A stretch of 64,000 nucleotides of DNA from Trichobilharzia regenti (taxonomy: Eukaryota; Platyhelminthes; Trematoda; Strigeidida; Schistosomatidae): contig OX235264.1 of assembly GCA_944472135.2 (NCBI GenBank), positions 86,004,319 through 86,068,318 of the forward strand, given 5' to 3'. A program made the position numbers and the translations under genes. The notes under the pieces were generated by a model. That model saw nothing but the letters and a program-made list of their open reading frames with translations. It had not been told where the DNA came from and ran no database searches. Positions 11,400-24,295 of this stretch are shown here, one piece after another (the stretch's first letter is position 1; each line of letters begins with the position of its first letter).

Positions 11400-12513
11400 A
11401 AAGATTGAGCGAAGAAATATTTACTTTTCAATTAGATCTTCATCTTTGGCTCTACTCTAATATATATAGCATTTTTATTACAATATGCAACAACGCTTTG
11501 CCAATCAAGTGGCACTGATATGTTTGTTAACAATAATTAAACAGTGTCAAAATGTCAATGGGTTAATAGTTAACGAAGAAAATCAATACAGATTTAAAAA
11601 GTAGAAATGGATAGAATAAATTAACTTTACAAGGATAACACGTAAATTAAAGACGAAGTGGTCAAAATAAATAAAAATAAAATATATAATTTAGACAAAT
11701 ATAATTTTATAGGTTTAGGCGGAAGGGGGCGACGTAGTCCTGTTTATGCATTCTTGTGACAATGGCCACTGTAGGGAAAGTGGCTGTACAAATTTTTTCT
11801 GTACACATAGGCTTGGCTTCTTCAGGTGAATTCCGATTGCTTCAGCCGTCTGTAGAAGATGAACTGGTAGAGCAAAATTAAGATAAGTCAGAATGCGATA
11901 AATAATTTTAAATGCTATATTAACATCAATCTTATGCTCGGTATCAACGAGGTGGGCTAAAATAGAACTACGAATAGATCTTTTTTGTCCCTTACTTAAC
12001 CACGTTGGATGATGTTCGAAAATACGACGATGAACTTGCCTAATTGTACGCCCACTGTAGCTGGCCCGTCAGCTGCAGTCAAACTGGTAGATACACATAG
12101 AGGAGGCGAATTTAGGTTGTTTATCCTTATTTCTCGAACATAAAATAGGGGTGGTTGTAAAGAGACAACGTACCTCTGCTGCATAATAAGTTCTTTTAAC
12201 TGCATTCTTCAGGCGCTGTTATTAATTCGCTGATGTTGTCACCGAGGAACTGCAATTTTATGAACACTGGTTCTTTCAGGACTGCGGCCATACTGACTCT
12301 CCTTGGAGCTGAATTTATATTTTTCTCAATGAATTTATCTGGATAGCCATTTTTTCTAAGTAATTCTCTAATAATCTTAAGCTCCTCATTGAGGCAGTCG
12401 TCTGAACAGATTAACCTAGCTCTATGAGCCAGACACTTCACGAGGTTACGTTTATATTTCAAAGGTACAAAACTCAAAAGCTTATCGATTGACACACCTT
12501 CCTTACCTAACAA
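11400..12513 (-). pseudogene. Penelope-like element: RT thumb, linker and GIY-YIG endonuclease, decayed
   Basis: The minus strand from 12513 reads the RT-thumb region (KYKRNLVKCLAHRARLICSD, then ELLRKNGYPDKFIEKNI), a linker ending VFIKLQFLGDN, and after a frameshift near 12205 the endonuclease MCIYQFDCS with YSGRTIRQ and EHHPTW. A TGA stop replaces a conserved Cys in the CSC segment. The second Tyr-x-Gly motif is YSG where the intact relative at 15.8 kb has YVG. The tail contains TAEAIGIHLKKPSLCVQKKF and a QPLSLQWP-like end. The 3' UTR runs to about 11400 and resembles that of the copy at 15370. The RT palm is missing, so the copy is 5'-truncated. Confidence 0.85.
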
Positions 12514-12519
12514 TTTGTG

Positions 12520-13300
12520 CTTAACCTCAATATTACTCAGTATATTATATCACTCAAACATCTTTGCCCTAAAACAGCCAGCTTTTAGAAATCTCCTCGT
12601 AAATGTCTGTTTGATTCTTCAACAGCATAAAGTTCAAAAAAAATTTGAGTGCAAAATTCTGCTTTGTAAAAGTTTGCTTTACACACAAAAGCCAACTGAC
12701 TGTAGATTATTTAGCGTCTATTTTTGAAACAAGTATACTATTTACTCAAAACCTGATTAACTATTGAACAAATCACTTGAATCGGACTATTTTCTTATAC
12801 GACTGAATAATCTATGCCTAGAATTATCAAATTTCACATGATAATACAAATCGAAAACTTACTGAAATATATTTCTATGTAAGTGAGTATTCATTTACAC
12901 AAGCTTATTGTTCGTTTCATAATTGTCTTACATCTGCCCTGAAAATTGCCTTCAAAATAATCACGTGGCACACGACCTTAAGTTGAGTTCCTTTGTTATT
13001 CTGTGCAAATATGAACATGATAAATGGTTTTGTACTGTTCTGATATGATATATTATTCAGGATACATCGTTTTTACGTTTTAATAACAATTTCATATAAA
13101 TTACTTACTCATTCTTCTAAATTTATTACAGAAAGACAGTGGATTATTTGTATCAGTGTATGATGAAGTTGATCACAGCTAGCCTTTGCTTACCTGAATC
13201 GAAATCACTGTCTCAAAAGCACTATTGTTAGGTCTATAGTAATATGTAATAAAAAGTAGTAAGTCATTTTAGAGACATTGTAAGCTTTATTTAACTCTGA
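12520..13300. other. No gene seen
   Basis: AT-rich non-coding DNA with no recognised element. Confidence 0.5.
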
Positions 13301-13302
13301 TG

Positions 13303-13800
13303 ATGTTATTATTATTATATCTTCTTTTTCCTTGAGGAACACAGGCCTTCAGCTGCACACGTCTCCATTGCCTTCGGTTTTCTGCCAACTTTTTCACCCC
13401 ACTCCAAGTCTGCCCACGTACTTTTATCTCCTCTTCACATCACCTCCTCCAAGTTACCCCACCCTTGCACTGACAACCAACTCGCCGATTCCCCTTCGGG
13501 TTCCACTCGAGCCATGGCTTGTCTAGTGATGTCACTTGATGGCGTGTTTCCTCAGAGTATGGCCAGCCAATCCATCTCCATTTCTTCCTGCCTATTTATT
13601 CCACAATCGGTTCCTGCTGGGTTGGTTCGCTCATTGCCAGAGATTCCTGTTGCTGATCTTCTCTGACCATCTCATCTTGAGTATTTAGCGAAGACAACTG
13701 TTGATGAAGGTCTGTAGTTTGTTTGAGATGCTCTTTATGACGCGCTGGCCAAGTCTCTGATCCGTATAGTGAGTAATACTGACTAACTTCACATTGGAGT
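13303..13800 (-). mobile_element. RTE LINE 3' end, about 500 bp
   Basis: Closely matches the 1278-1790 copy base for base over most of its length, in the same orientation, including the KKWRWIGWPYSEETRH-type coding end and the ATT tail at left. It is truncated at the ACTCCAAT-type junction near 13800. It is non-functional. Confidence 0.88.
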
Positions 13801-15055
13801 ATGCTTAGTTATTAGTATATTAGCTAGCCTAGTATTATGCTGGCTTGATTCAAGTGAAATGAAAGAAACCTTAGGATTACTGTATTAAGACGTGTTAACA
13901 CTTTGTCAAGAATTCCAATTATTGGTTTGAGTCATAGACTTCTAAGCTTCAGTTCGCCTGTGGTATGGTATGATTAAACATCATTCTTAGTGGCGTAGAT
14001 ACATGGGCTAAAAGTAGACATGATCAGTCTACCTTAACATTCAATTATGCTTTCCTTCACCTTGATGTCATCATTGTTCTTTCATTATTAATACTGTTGA
14101 TTCCTCATCATTTTTCTGATCATAATTGCTACAATTTGAAGCATTATGTAGTTTTGTCAGATTCTAAACATCAGAAAAGGATGAATCTGCGTTAATAAGT
14201 AAATGCCAAAGATGTCTTCACTGATCATGTTATGGTTAGAACTTGGCTAACTGATACATACTTTTGTTGCATCAGTCTGCTTACCGCATTTATTTAATGG
14301 GGACTGATGACGCTACCGAATCACCCAAGTTCACTTAAGTTGGGCAGTATTCGACATAACCTGGGATCTACTAACTGAAATCCAAGTACTTACACCACTC
14401 AACACATTGACCATATGTACTTTTTATTAGTATAAAGTTCACTTCAAGTTTCAGCACAATATGCAAAGTTCTGAAAGTGTATTTAGTCACTTCTGACTTT
14501 TATTATTATATTTCGTAAATTTATTTATACACATTCAGTGTCACAGTTGGTATGGATATCTTTACAATGGCATAGTGATACGCAAGCAGTTAATATCAAA
14601 TACTCATCTCTTGTGATTCCAGCAAGTTGTCCAGTAAGCCTTTGAGAAAGACAACAATCACGTATTTCTTTTGTCACACATCGTTTTTCTGCTGAAATAT
14701 TTTACACTGTTTATTGTTAATTTAAAGGACTTAACTGATTAGTCTTTGTCTGTACGGAGAACACCTTATCAATATGCGAACAATGACTGATCACCGCTGA
14801 AATAATTCAGGTCCAGTGAAGATGAGGAAACGAAACGTTTACAACACAGTTTTCTAAAAAGTAGTAGAATTCAGCTGAAAACTGTTGAGACTGATTTAAT
14901 TATGTCACACAGAGATAAAGTATCCAACTGTTGATAATCTGGCTTAGGTTTCGATCCGTAGATCAGCTAGTTGGGTTATCTGTTTGATGCATAGCAACGT
15001 CGACTATAGCTGTACAGAAACTCTGTAATTAAATGAATTCATATTTATGTGTTCT
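13801..15055. other. No gene seen; weak hammerhead-like string near 14815-14845
   Basis: Non-coding. The string GAAGATGAGGAAACGAAACG recalls a hammerhead core with a minimal stem II but lacks a clear stem I, so it is not called. Confidence 0.4.
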
Positions 15056-15310
15056 CTCATCAACCCTAGTTTTCTTGTTGATATGCGTACATTTCTTCTC
15101 TGATAGATTGATCATTTTTATTCACTTTGAATTTGAACGTTCTTGTCATGTGCTTTACTTTTTATCAGCTGATAAATTTGGTCTATAGTAATGTGTTTGT
15201 TAATTGCTGACTCATATGAGTATCACGATTCCAGAAATTACCTGGAATTTTCGGCGTTTCCTCTATTGAAGATTTCTATATTATCTTAAACAAATTGTTG
15301 TTCATAATTA
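15056..15310 (-). mobile_element. Penelope-like element C-terminal fragment
   Basis: Minus-strand translation shows NIEIFNRGNAENSR, a stop, YESAINKHITIDQIYQLI. This aligns with the PLE tail at 7650-8030 (ILDRENNKNAREF / NRHIEIDKIYQPI). Several stops mark it as an old relic. Confidence 0.65.
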
Positions 15311-15369
15311 TCTACATGAATTGATATGAAATAATCTTTAATAACACTTATAAGCGAACAATATTGTTT

Positions 15370-16520
15370 TCAATTAGATCTCATCAGGCTTAACTCTAAT
15401 ATACATAACATAAAAATTCAAATATAAACCAATCATGGTGTTTTGTTTATAGAATAATACGATGGTGAATATAAATTGTGCAATTAGTCATAATAGTGGT
15501 AATGATAATATTAATAATAGTAATAATAATAATGGCCTTATCAATAATAAGGATGAAAAAGTGAGGGAATCTGTGATAACACGAATAATGAAAAACAGCA
15601 TGATTAAACAATCAAATTTTCAGGTGGAAGTAGTCGATAAAGGCTAGTAAAAACAAATGAACCGATTAAGTAATGTTAGATTGTAAGGGAAGGAAATGAA
15701 ACACGTTTATAATGAAGATGTGATAAGATTAAGGGATGATAACAAAGGGGTCGAAAATATAAACAAGGAGTGGTGTAGAAGTTATTAGTTGGTTATGTCT
15801 TAATAGGCCAAAGGAGGGATAATGGCTGTACGAACACTTTTTGAATGCATAGTTTAGGTTTAGTAGTTCGAATGCCTATCGCCTCAGCTGTGTGCAGTAG
15901 ACGAATACGAAGTCCACTGGAAAGATTCGGTGGGATACGATGAATTACTTTGAAGGCTCTCGTTTTCTCCACTACATGACCACTATCAATTAAATGTGAC
16001 AAAATTGAACTACGGATTGTTTTTGTCTGTCATTTGCCAAGACACCACGATGGGAGATGTTCACTAATACGTTGGCTAAGCTGTCTAGTAGTACGCCCAA
16101 CATAACTGTCACCGCAGGTGCAGTTGAATCGATAAATGCACATAGATGTGGCAAAACTATCAAGCTTATCCTTCATTTGAGTCCTAATCATTCGTCGGCT
16201 AGAGAGTGACAAACATAGGTGTACTGCGTAAAATGTTCTACGTATACTCCTTGAAAGTCTTTGGAATAAAACTTCACTTGATAAGTCACCATTAAATTGT
16301 AACTTAATAAATAGAGGTTTTTTACGTGCAGTCAGAGTCTCAGGTATTTTCTCTGATGTTTTCATATGTTTCTTTATGAAACTACTCGGATAGCCAGTCC
16401 ATCACCGTCAAGGAATCTTGAATATATTCAAATTCCTATTGTAAGAGGTCATCCGTACATATCTTTCTTGCTCTGCTCGCAAGGCATTTTACAACATTCC
16501 TTTTATATTTAATGGCTATG
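15370..16520 (-). pseudogene. Penelope-like element with well-kept GIY-YIG endonuclease
   Basis: The minus strand from 16365 reads a linker (KKPLFIKLQFNGDLSSEV) and then the endonuclease: MCIYRFNCTCGDSYVGRTTR, RISEHLPSW. The GIY-YIG elements (IY, YVG, the Arg and EH) are all present. After a frameshift near 16030 the tail SHLIDSGHVVEKTRAFKVIH and AEAIGIRTTKPKLCIQKVFV continues to about 15793. This is the same family as the copy at 11.4-12.5 kb but better kept in the endonuclease. RT is largely missing (only degraded sequence to about 16520). The 3' UTR shares TTTTCAATTAGATCT with the other copy. The nuclease would nick target DNA for target-primed reverse transcription. Confidence 0.85.
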
Positions 16521-17146
16521 TATCTAAGGAAGTGTGTGTGTTTTTTGAGTATATTGTGTATAATAAATATAGATCCAAGCTGTCACACCTCCAACAAATT
16601 TTACAACGAAAGACCATCAGGTCGTAAAAAGAGAACGTGAAAAGATGATATATGTATATGAAGCAAAAATCTATAACTGAATGGTTTGCATAGACTTAAG
16701 CTCAAAAAATACAACCATTGTTCCATTCGCCTTTACCTAATTCTACAACTTTATACATAGACTATCTATCAATTAAATAGTTCGTATTTGGCATTATTCG
16801 TCTCAATACTACAAAACAAAACAAAAGTTTTTTTCATTTTTTGCAACTCACAGACACAAAATTCAAGTAATTCATATTTTCTTGACTTTGTTATCTGTTG
16901 AATTAAAAAAAAGTTGCTCATGTGACGCATTATTTTGGTGCTAAGATGAAATCATAATTTTTACAACATAATAAAGCGATCGGAGTAAGCAGATCAGATA
17001 TGTTCACAAAATGTAGGTAATAAGTGAAAAAAAAGGACGAGAAAACTTTAAAAATTACAAATTTAAACAGCTGAAAGTTGACTTTTTCTAACTGATTATT
17101 ATTTCGAAGAAATTCTTAATCATTTTATTATTATTACTATTGTCAT
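16521..17146. other. No gene seen
   Basis: AT-rich non-coding DNA. Confidence 0.5.
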
Positions 17147-17196
17147 TATTATTATTATTATTATTATTAGTAGTAGTAGTAGTAGTAGTAGTAGTA
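17147..17196. repeat. (ATT)n/(AGT)n microsatellite
   Basis: Trinucleotide runs of ATT then AGT at the 3' tail of the adjoining minus-strand RTE copy. They are probably derived from its tail. Confidence 0.85.
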
Positions 17197-18356
17197 ATAT
17201 ATCCTTTAATTCCCAGAGGAACATAGGGCTTCAGCTGCACACGTCTCCATTGCCTTCGGTTTTCTGCCAACTTTTTCACCCCACTCCAAGTCTGCCCACG
17301 TACTTTTATCTCCTCTTCACATCACCTCCTCCAAGTTACCCCACCCTTGCACTGACGACCAACTCGCCGATTCCCTTTCGGTTTCCACTCGAGCCATGGC
17401 TTGTCTAGTGATGTCACTTGATGGCGTATTTCCTCAGAGTATGGCCAACCAATCCATCTCCATTTCTTTTTGCCTATTCACTGTGCAATCGGTTCCTGAT
17501 TGGTTCGCTCATTTCCAGAGATTCCTGTTGCTAACATTTTCTGACCGACCACCTGATCTTGAGCGAAGTATTGAGCGAAGACAGCTAACTGTTGATGAAA
17601 GTCCTTAGTTTGTTCGAAGTGGCCTTCATGACGCGGTGCCAAGTCTCTGATCCGTATAGTAGCACTGACTGAGTTTACATTGGAGTTGAAAATTCGGATC
17701 TTATTTTCATTTCCATGCTGAGTGCTGTTGACCTCCACACAGACTTAAGAGTAATGAAAGCTTGTCTTGCTTTACCGATCCCTGAATTCATTTCCTCGTC
17801 ATCTCCGCTTGTAGTTGAAACGATCCTTCCCAGGTAGGTGGGTAGGTAAAGGAGGTTGTTTTTTTCACGTTCCGCCCATTTATGCTGGCTGATTGTTGTC
17901 TGTTGTTGTTGTTGCTGTTGATGTTGTCCAGGAATCTTCATCACCTCTGTTTTATCTATGTTCACCTGAAGTCCTGTCTTTTGTGGATGCTTCTTCTGCC
18001 AACTTGTTGCTTTTCACTTGCATATCTTCCAGTTTGTGGGAAATCAGACATACATAACACATCGGCGAAGTCCAAGTTTCTTTTTGTGTGAGTCTATTTT
18101 ATGCATGTTTCCTCCTTGCCCGTTTTCTGTCTCATTATCCAATCTACTGCAATCAGGAAGATCATTGGTGATAGCAGACAACCTTGTCTTGCTCCCGTCC
18201 TCACTTCGAAGGCTTCCGTAAGTTCCCCGTTGTGGATTACTTGGCATGTTGCATCGTCGTATAAGTGTTGGATGAGATGTATAATTGTCGATGGGACCCT
18301 GTAGTAGCGAAGTAGTTGCCAAATGACCTCTCGATCGACGCTGTCGAAGGCCTTTT
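17197..18356 (-). mobile_element. RTE LINE, longest copy: RT motif A to 3' end
   Basis: The minus strand from about 18350 gives KAFDSVDREVIWQLL (RT motif A), then a segment ending TGARQGCLLSPMIF (motif B). The motif C region is damaged (FADV instead of FADD, with frame loss near 18060). After these come a Gln-rich segment, GKARQAFITLKSVWR, SVSATIRIRDLAPRHEGHFE and the C-terminal end. RTE reverse transcriptases make cDNA by target priming. This copy lacks the endonuclease and has frameshifts, so it is dead, but it anchors the family assignment of the shorter copies. Confidence 0.9.
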
Positions 18357-18556
18357 ACTAAGCAGTTCCTAATGGTTACTTTCTCACATCGTTTTACTTT
18401 AAAATCATGGAGGAATTCGTCTGTTTGACGAATCATTTCAGTAGTCTTTCATTTGTATGTACAGTTAACAAACGGAAACAATTCCACAATTAGCTAACAG
18501 CTTGAAGTAAAACCATGAGAAATACATCTTAGGATATATAAGTAAACTGCTTCTAG

Positions 18557-19005
18557 ATTTGGATTTTGAACATTAATGTCAAATCAGTACGTCTCTATGG
18601 TTCTGAGACTTGGCGTGTCACCAAATTGAATTTTCAACATCTCGCTGCAGACTTTTATCCACAGCCGCTTTATCTGCATACTGAAGATCAGATGGCTAAA
18701 AATAATCAGCAGTAAGGAACTCTAGCAACGAACAAACTATGAACTTATCATCTAACAAATATGCCGAAGAAAATGGAGATGAATCGGGTACATGTGAAGC
18801 TGGCTTTCAAGTGGGACATAAGTGGTAAACGATGGGTTGGGTGTCTGAGGCTAACACTAAGCAGTTCGTGTGAGAAAGATGGAAAATCAATAGCAATCGT
18901 GAAACCAGCTATAAATGACTGCAGAGGAGAGAGTGAAACGGTGATGTGTTGTTGGGGCCATATTTTTCACTAGAAGCTCAACGAAATAATAATAATAATA
19001 ATAAT
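18557..19005 (+). mobile_element. Degenerate RTE LINE 3' end
   Basis: The plus strand reads RLYGSETWRVTKLNFQ and then KKMEMNRVHVKLAFKWDISG, a decayed form of the RTE C-terminal region. It ends with GGGGCCATATTTTTCAC and an (AAT)n tail at about 18985-19010. A different, older subfamily from the copies at 1.3 and 17.2 kb. Confidence 0.7.
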
Positions 19006-21656
19006 AATAATAGATTTGGAGAGTGATCTCAGGGTAAATAATCCAAAAGTCGATCAATAAAAGATAAGAAAAGCGGAATAGTTATCGACAAAATAGAAGT
19101 TAATAATCCCTCATTAAGGAAAGCCGTATGAAATGTTAAAAATAACAAACAGTTGAAAAAGGAAGGAGGCACAAAACAATTATGATCCAAGTAAGATAAC
19201 ATGTTGAACTTCCTACTTTTGAGCACAACAAAAATTAAACTTAAAATGCTCTCTTCGAATGACACGTCCGTATTCACTGTGAAATAGTCAGCGCTGCTTT
19301 GTAAGTGACTTTGAATTAAGATTTTGGTGTATCAGAATGACAGAAGCCAACAGATCGATTCTTTAGGAGCAGCACACACCGCTTCCATGATTATGATTTA
19401 TTATTCCAATGATTTAACTTGAGCTGCAAGTGGAACATAGGATTTCCACAGTATATTTTCACTCCACTCAATTCTTTAATACTATTTTCACTTGACTGCA
19501 CAACTTCTCACAAGGTATAATTTCTACTTCACGTAATCTTTTCTCTGTCATCCTCGAGCGTCCAACATCTAGCTTCCAATTCGAGTTCCATTCTACCCTG
19601 CTGACAACCAGGGTAAGCAAGTAGGAAAACATAGCGTCAAATGACATACCGTCGGGTAGTGTTTTACTTAAAGATTCTGTACGAAGAGCAAATGTTTTAA
19701 ATACTCTGAGAGTTGCCAGCAGTGTGCTAACGTAGCGTCTAAAAGAAAACTATAAACATTGTTATTTTACCACTATAAAAAGAAATGTCTCCTAGATGAA
19801 AAAGTAAAAGTGTGAAAACTGGCATAGAAGAAGAGAAATAACTGGAATGAAATTACTTTTCAGAATTTCTCTTATAATTCACTCTGAAAAATAAACACAC
19901 TTTCATCACCACTGTATTGATTATGCTTGAGAATACCAGTTCTCAGTATTTTAAGAATGCACCTTTATAACTTTAATTTGATTCTTTTTTTAATGGGATC
20001 CATGTTGAATTGTTGGTTATGTCTCACTAAAGGATAATTCAGATGACTCTTGATTTATGTGAAGCGATCGGCTGAATTTGTCGTCTTTTGTAACATCACA
20101 CGAACAGTGAATTCACAGAGAGAGAGAAAGGTACTCAACTAATGAAAGCAGAGATAAAATTGAGTTAGTAACTAAAAAAGAAACAGGGACAGAGCCACAA
20201 AGTGTTTAATTCACAAAGAAAGATAAATAACCATGATAGGCAGACAGACACAGAAAGAGGTAGATATTCAGAGCACTGTGCACGTGTGCACTAGTTTGTC
20301 CTACCTCAAAGAAGAAGATAGTGAATAACAATAGAATGAATGATATTTCAACACAAGAAAACTGTTTTATGCGTAAAAGTGTTCATATTAAGGCTGATAA
20401 TAATTTCTTAAATTAAATAAACCGAGAGTGAATATAATAATATATGAGCTCTTCGCTTTTTTAATTTTTCTGAAGAGCCTTAGTTAAGTATCATAATGCT
20501 ATTCTCAATGACCCAGAAAACAAAATTGAACAAAACTTTTGGAATACATGAAGAAAGTTACAGTTTTGTCATTACGGTAAGAACGCATGCCTGAGAGTTT
20601 TGAACTGATAACTGGCCTAGTTCTGGTGGGACTGAACAAGCAATAAACGTTTCATTACACAACTGGATTCAACAGTCAGATATTTTACAAACTGGTTATA
20701 GTACCTGTACCTGACCAACTTTAACCTTCACTAGATAAAATTCTGTATCATCTGAAATCACTGGCTTAGTATGAGTCGTATATTTTTCTTAGGCTTGGTT
20801 ATCTTCGTCAACCATAAAGGTACTTTCGACGTCATTACATAGTTCCACTTTATATCAGCTGTGCCACAAAAACATGTGATTCCAAGAACACATTATCTTT
20901 GGAAGTTTTCTGTCTTCAAAGGATGCTCCTATAGTATCTGGACCACTTATAGTTGGATAAGGTGTCGGATATCTCAGTGCTTATCGAGGAGTGTGCGCTT
21001 TGAGTGATACAAACAATTTCAGTTATCCGTGTTAAGATTTCGTCTTCTTACACAACTAAACCTTGATGATGGTGATATAAGCGCGTCTTCACAGTCATGA
21101 CTGATTCTGAGTAATTTCATCTAGATTCTGTAGTGGGCGATATGTGACCAGAACTCACCTTCACTCCACAGCGCAACTAAGAATGCTCCCACACATGGCC
21201 TTTTGCATATACTTAGTCTCTGACAAATAATGTTACCGGCGGTATTGACTGTTCGTTATCATATTATAGTACTTTGCTTTGATCATGAGCTATAAATTTT
21301 ATCTCTCAAGTCGTCTGATAAATAATATTCTTATACCAGTTTTCACTATCAAATAAACGGACTGCTTCCTTACTTGGTAGATTGATTGCGCTGACTGTGC
21401 TGGTTACGTTCGACTTTTCTCCTGACCTAACGCATAAAGCATCTCAACTTAGACTAAACAATATATCAAACCAAAAGACACATGTTTTTCTCTTTAATAA
21501 TCGCATGTTCGCCATGCGTTTCAACTTGTTTCATGTGATTACTCTGAAACTAGATAAAATATCAGATCATCTCAACTGGCTAGAGAATTCTATCAATCTA
21601 AAGACTTAATTAGTACCTATAGTAGTCTACACTCAGATTTGTACTAGAGCACAAGA
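19006..21656. other. No gene seen; probable RTE relic (-) near 19400-19620
   Basis: Non-coding. Around 19400-19620 the sequence GAGCTGCAAGTGGAACATAG and the downstream CCTC-rich text resemble a highly decayed minus-strand RTE end. The rest is unassigned. Confidence 0.45.
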
Positions 21657-22345
21657 TCCGGATTTTCAACTCCAATGTGAAGTCAATCAGTGCTACTATA
21701 CGGATCAGAGACTTGGCGCCACGTCATGAAGGCCACTTCGAACAAACTAAGGACTTTCATCAACAGTTAGCTGTCTTCGCTCAATACTTCGCTCAAGATC
21801 AGGTGGTCGGTCAGAAAATGTTAGCAACAGGAATCTCTGGAAATGAGCGAACCAATCAGGAACCGATTGCGCAGTCGGTGCGTCGGTGGCACAGTGGTTA
21901 GGACTCTCGCCGACCATTCACATGGTCCAGGGTTCGAGCCCGCACCGACGCACACCTGATATCTATGGTCGGCCTGCAAAATTTGGGCTACCGATATCCA
22001 TGCTGAAAATTCCATACTTGTACCGAAAATACAGTGTGGAATCAAGCTATAAATCAAAAAAAAAATAGACAAGAAGAAATGGAGATGGATTGGTTGGCCA
22101 TACTCTGAGGAAACACGCCATCAAGTGACATCACTAGACAAGCTATGACTCGAGTGGAACCCGGAAGGGAATCGGCGAGTTGGTCGTCAGTGCAAGGGTG
22201 GGGTGACTTGGAGGAGGTCATATGAAGAGGAGATGAAAGCATGTGAGCAGACGTGGAGCCAGGAAAAAACGTTAGCAGAGAACTGAACGCAATGGAGACG
22301 TGCGGCTGAAGCCCTATGTTCCTCTGGGAATTAAAGGAAATAATA
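21657..22345 (+). mobile_element. RTE LINE 3' end split by a SINE
   Basis: Plus-strand RTE end: SISATIRIRDLAPRHEGHFE up to 21875, then resumption at 22066 with the KKKWRWIGWPYSEETRHQ region in shifted frames and the terminus GAAGCCCTATGTTCCTCTGG near 22308 plus an ATA/AAT tail. Comparison with 17440-17500 shows the two halves were contiguous before SINE A entered. Confidence 0.88.
21876..22065 (+). mobile_element. SINE family A inserted in RTE copy
   Basis: Complete SINE A. The ends of the head can pair (GTGCGTCGGTG with CACCGACGCAC), like an acceptor stem. A box GGCACAGTGGTTAGG, B box GGGTTCGAGCC, body CACCTGATATCTATGGTCGG, and an A tail at 22056-22065. It is younger than the RTE copy it splits. 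Confidence 0.92.
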
Positions 22346-23335
22346 ATATAATAATAATAACAAGAAGGTTTTTGTGATTTCCGTTATATCATGTTGTACC
22401 TTTCTAGTTTACACAGATTTTAAAATATCTCGCCGTTTCAGGTTCTTTTTATTGAATTTTTCAGTGTAGAAAGGCTTTAAAATTAAATAACACTGTTCAA
22501 CCAGTTCACGTTTTCATGCAAGCATGGAGAGGGGGGGGGCTTGTAACAACTCAGGTCAAGGACAATGACTTTCTTCTACATGTTTGAACATCACTTTACA
22601 ACAATTGGCAATCGAATTTATGTGTATCTGGTTATGGCACTCTGTGTATATCTACTTTAAAACCAGCCATAATGAAATAAAATGAGCTGTCCTTTTAACT
22701 GTCACTTTATAGTCTCTTTACAATTAGAATCTTTCTTGACAAGTGATCTACGAATCACCTCCAAGCACTTCAATCTGTTCTTGCTTTAAAGACTAGAGGA
22801 TTTAATGACTGAATGTTTTAGTTTCACTCATCCTTGTTTTTTTATGAGTATTATAAATAAATTTGTCTTCACCTGAAAACATAAATCAATGAGAAATTTT
22901 TCAAAGTACATAGAATGAAGTATTTAAAATTGCCACAATATATATATGTATATATAATTTGGAGATCAATAATGAATATAGATCTATATTTACCACCTGT
23001 TCGATCGAATTTTTAAAAAATCTGTTGATCAGTAACGTGCAGCGAATTAAAGTATTCAGTACTTTAAATATTAGTCTTTCTCATACACTAGATTCGCACT
23101 TTGAAATGTAATCGTATAGAAATCAGATGTACGGTAACTGAATGAAGGGAAGGGACAGTTAATTAGTTTATGAACCTTGGTTAGTTGCATCATGTAATAA
23201 CCCTACCTTATAAACTACTGTCCATCAAGATAGGAAGAATAACATGGTGAAAGATTAAGTTTAGGAAGGCTTTAAAAGTGACAAGGTGAAATAACTCAGT
23301 TTCACTTCAGATATATATAATAATAATAATTTTTC
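22346..23335. other. No gene seen
   Basis: Non-coding, with a short G run near 22541. Confidence 0.5.
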
Positions 23336-23560
23336 CTTCACATTCCCAGTGGAACATAGGGCTTCAAGCTAGTGGCTTGAAGTTTCTCTAGCAGTGTTTA
23401 TTTCACAGGATGGGGTTGCTAGCCTCCTGACAAACCTTTCCTCTTTACCATTATTATTTCTGGCTTAGCGAGGTAAAGGAGTGCGTCAGTGGCCGGGGAT
23501 CGAACTCCAGACCATGTGAATGGTCGGCGAGCGACCTAACCACTATGCCACCGACGCAAA
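23336..23560 (-). mobile_element. SINE family B copy
   Basis: Minus-strand copy. The tail at left (complement of GAAGCCCTATGTTCCACTGG) runs into an ATT tract. The head at right ends GCCACCGACGCA. It is close in sequence to the copy at 27592. Confidence 0.88.
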
Positions 23561-24295
23561 TAATGCATAAATACTCGGTTATTCCTTCATAATCTCACCT
23601 TTCATATTCATCATTCATACAAGGCATGCGTACTAGGAATGTGGAAATTTGCTCACTTGACTGCGTCCATAACAAAAAATACTACACCATGTTTCACATC
23701 TCATAATGAAATCAAACATTCCACACCCCTAAATAAAGATACAAAATTCAGTCTTCAAGTTGAAATTTGTTGGTCCTGATAGCATTTTCATTGAAAACAC
23801 TGATGATCTCATTTTTTTCCTGAAACGTACTGTTTTTACGTATTTTCTTCTGATAGTGGTTTTGAAGTGGTTAGTAATTACTAAATGTATTATTATTACT
23901 CGCCCTCCTTATTTTCAGTGGATTTCGTGGTAGTGAATAACCGAACAAATATCTCTGTCAGTGTTTAACAGAATCATTTTAATATATTTTAGCAAGATGA
24001 AAACCTGTTAAAGTTGCACACCATCTTAAGAACTCCTTCTTTGAAGAAATCACAAGGTTTTTTCCATGCAATTATATATTTCGTGAAAATTCCTCCATTT
24101 TAGTGACTGTTTTACCTCCTATGATCAACGAGTATTGACAGAAAATCTTAAGATCTTCGTTATGATTAAGTAATATCTCAAAATTGATACGGGAAACTAA
24201 GTTATGGTCGGATTAAAATCATTAGTTATCCAAAGTATCAGTCCCAATCTTCACTAATCAAACTGAGACATTAATCCATAATTTCATTTCAATAG
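23561..24295. other. No gene seen
   Basis: Non-coding AT-rich DNA. Confidence 0.5.

Noticed and set aside
14815..14845. Hammerhead ribozyme
   Set aside because: GATGAGGAAACGAAACG resembles a core but no stem I partner or proper C-U-G-A block could be paired.
15462..15647. Asn-rich open frame
   Set aside because: Low-complexity AAT repeats on the strand opposite the PLE 3' UTR; no domain.
18761..18973. Small secreted-like or novel protein
   Set aside because: Matches the decayed RTE C-terminal region in frame and is followed by the RTE (AAT)n tail.
21876..21960. tRNA gene
   Set aside because: A and B boxes and an acceptor-like pairing are present, but the body and multiple dispersed copies show it is a SINE head; similarly at 8690, 10066, 38562, 39415, 56790.
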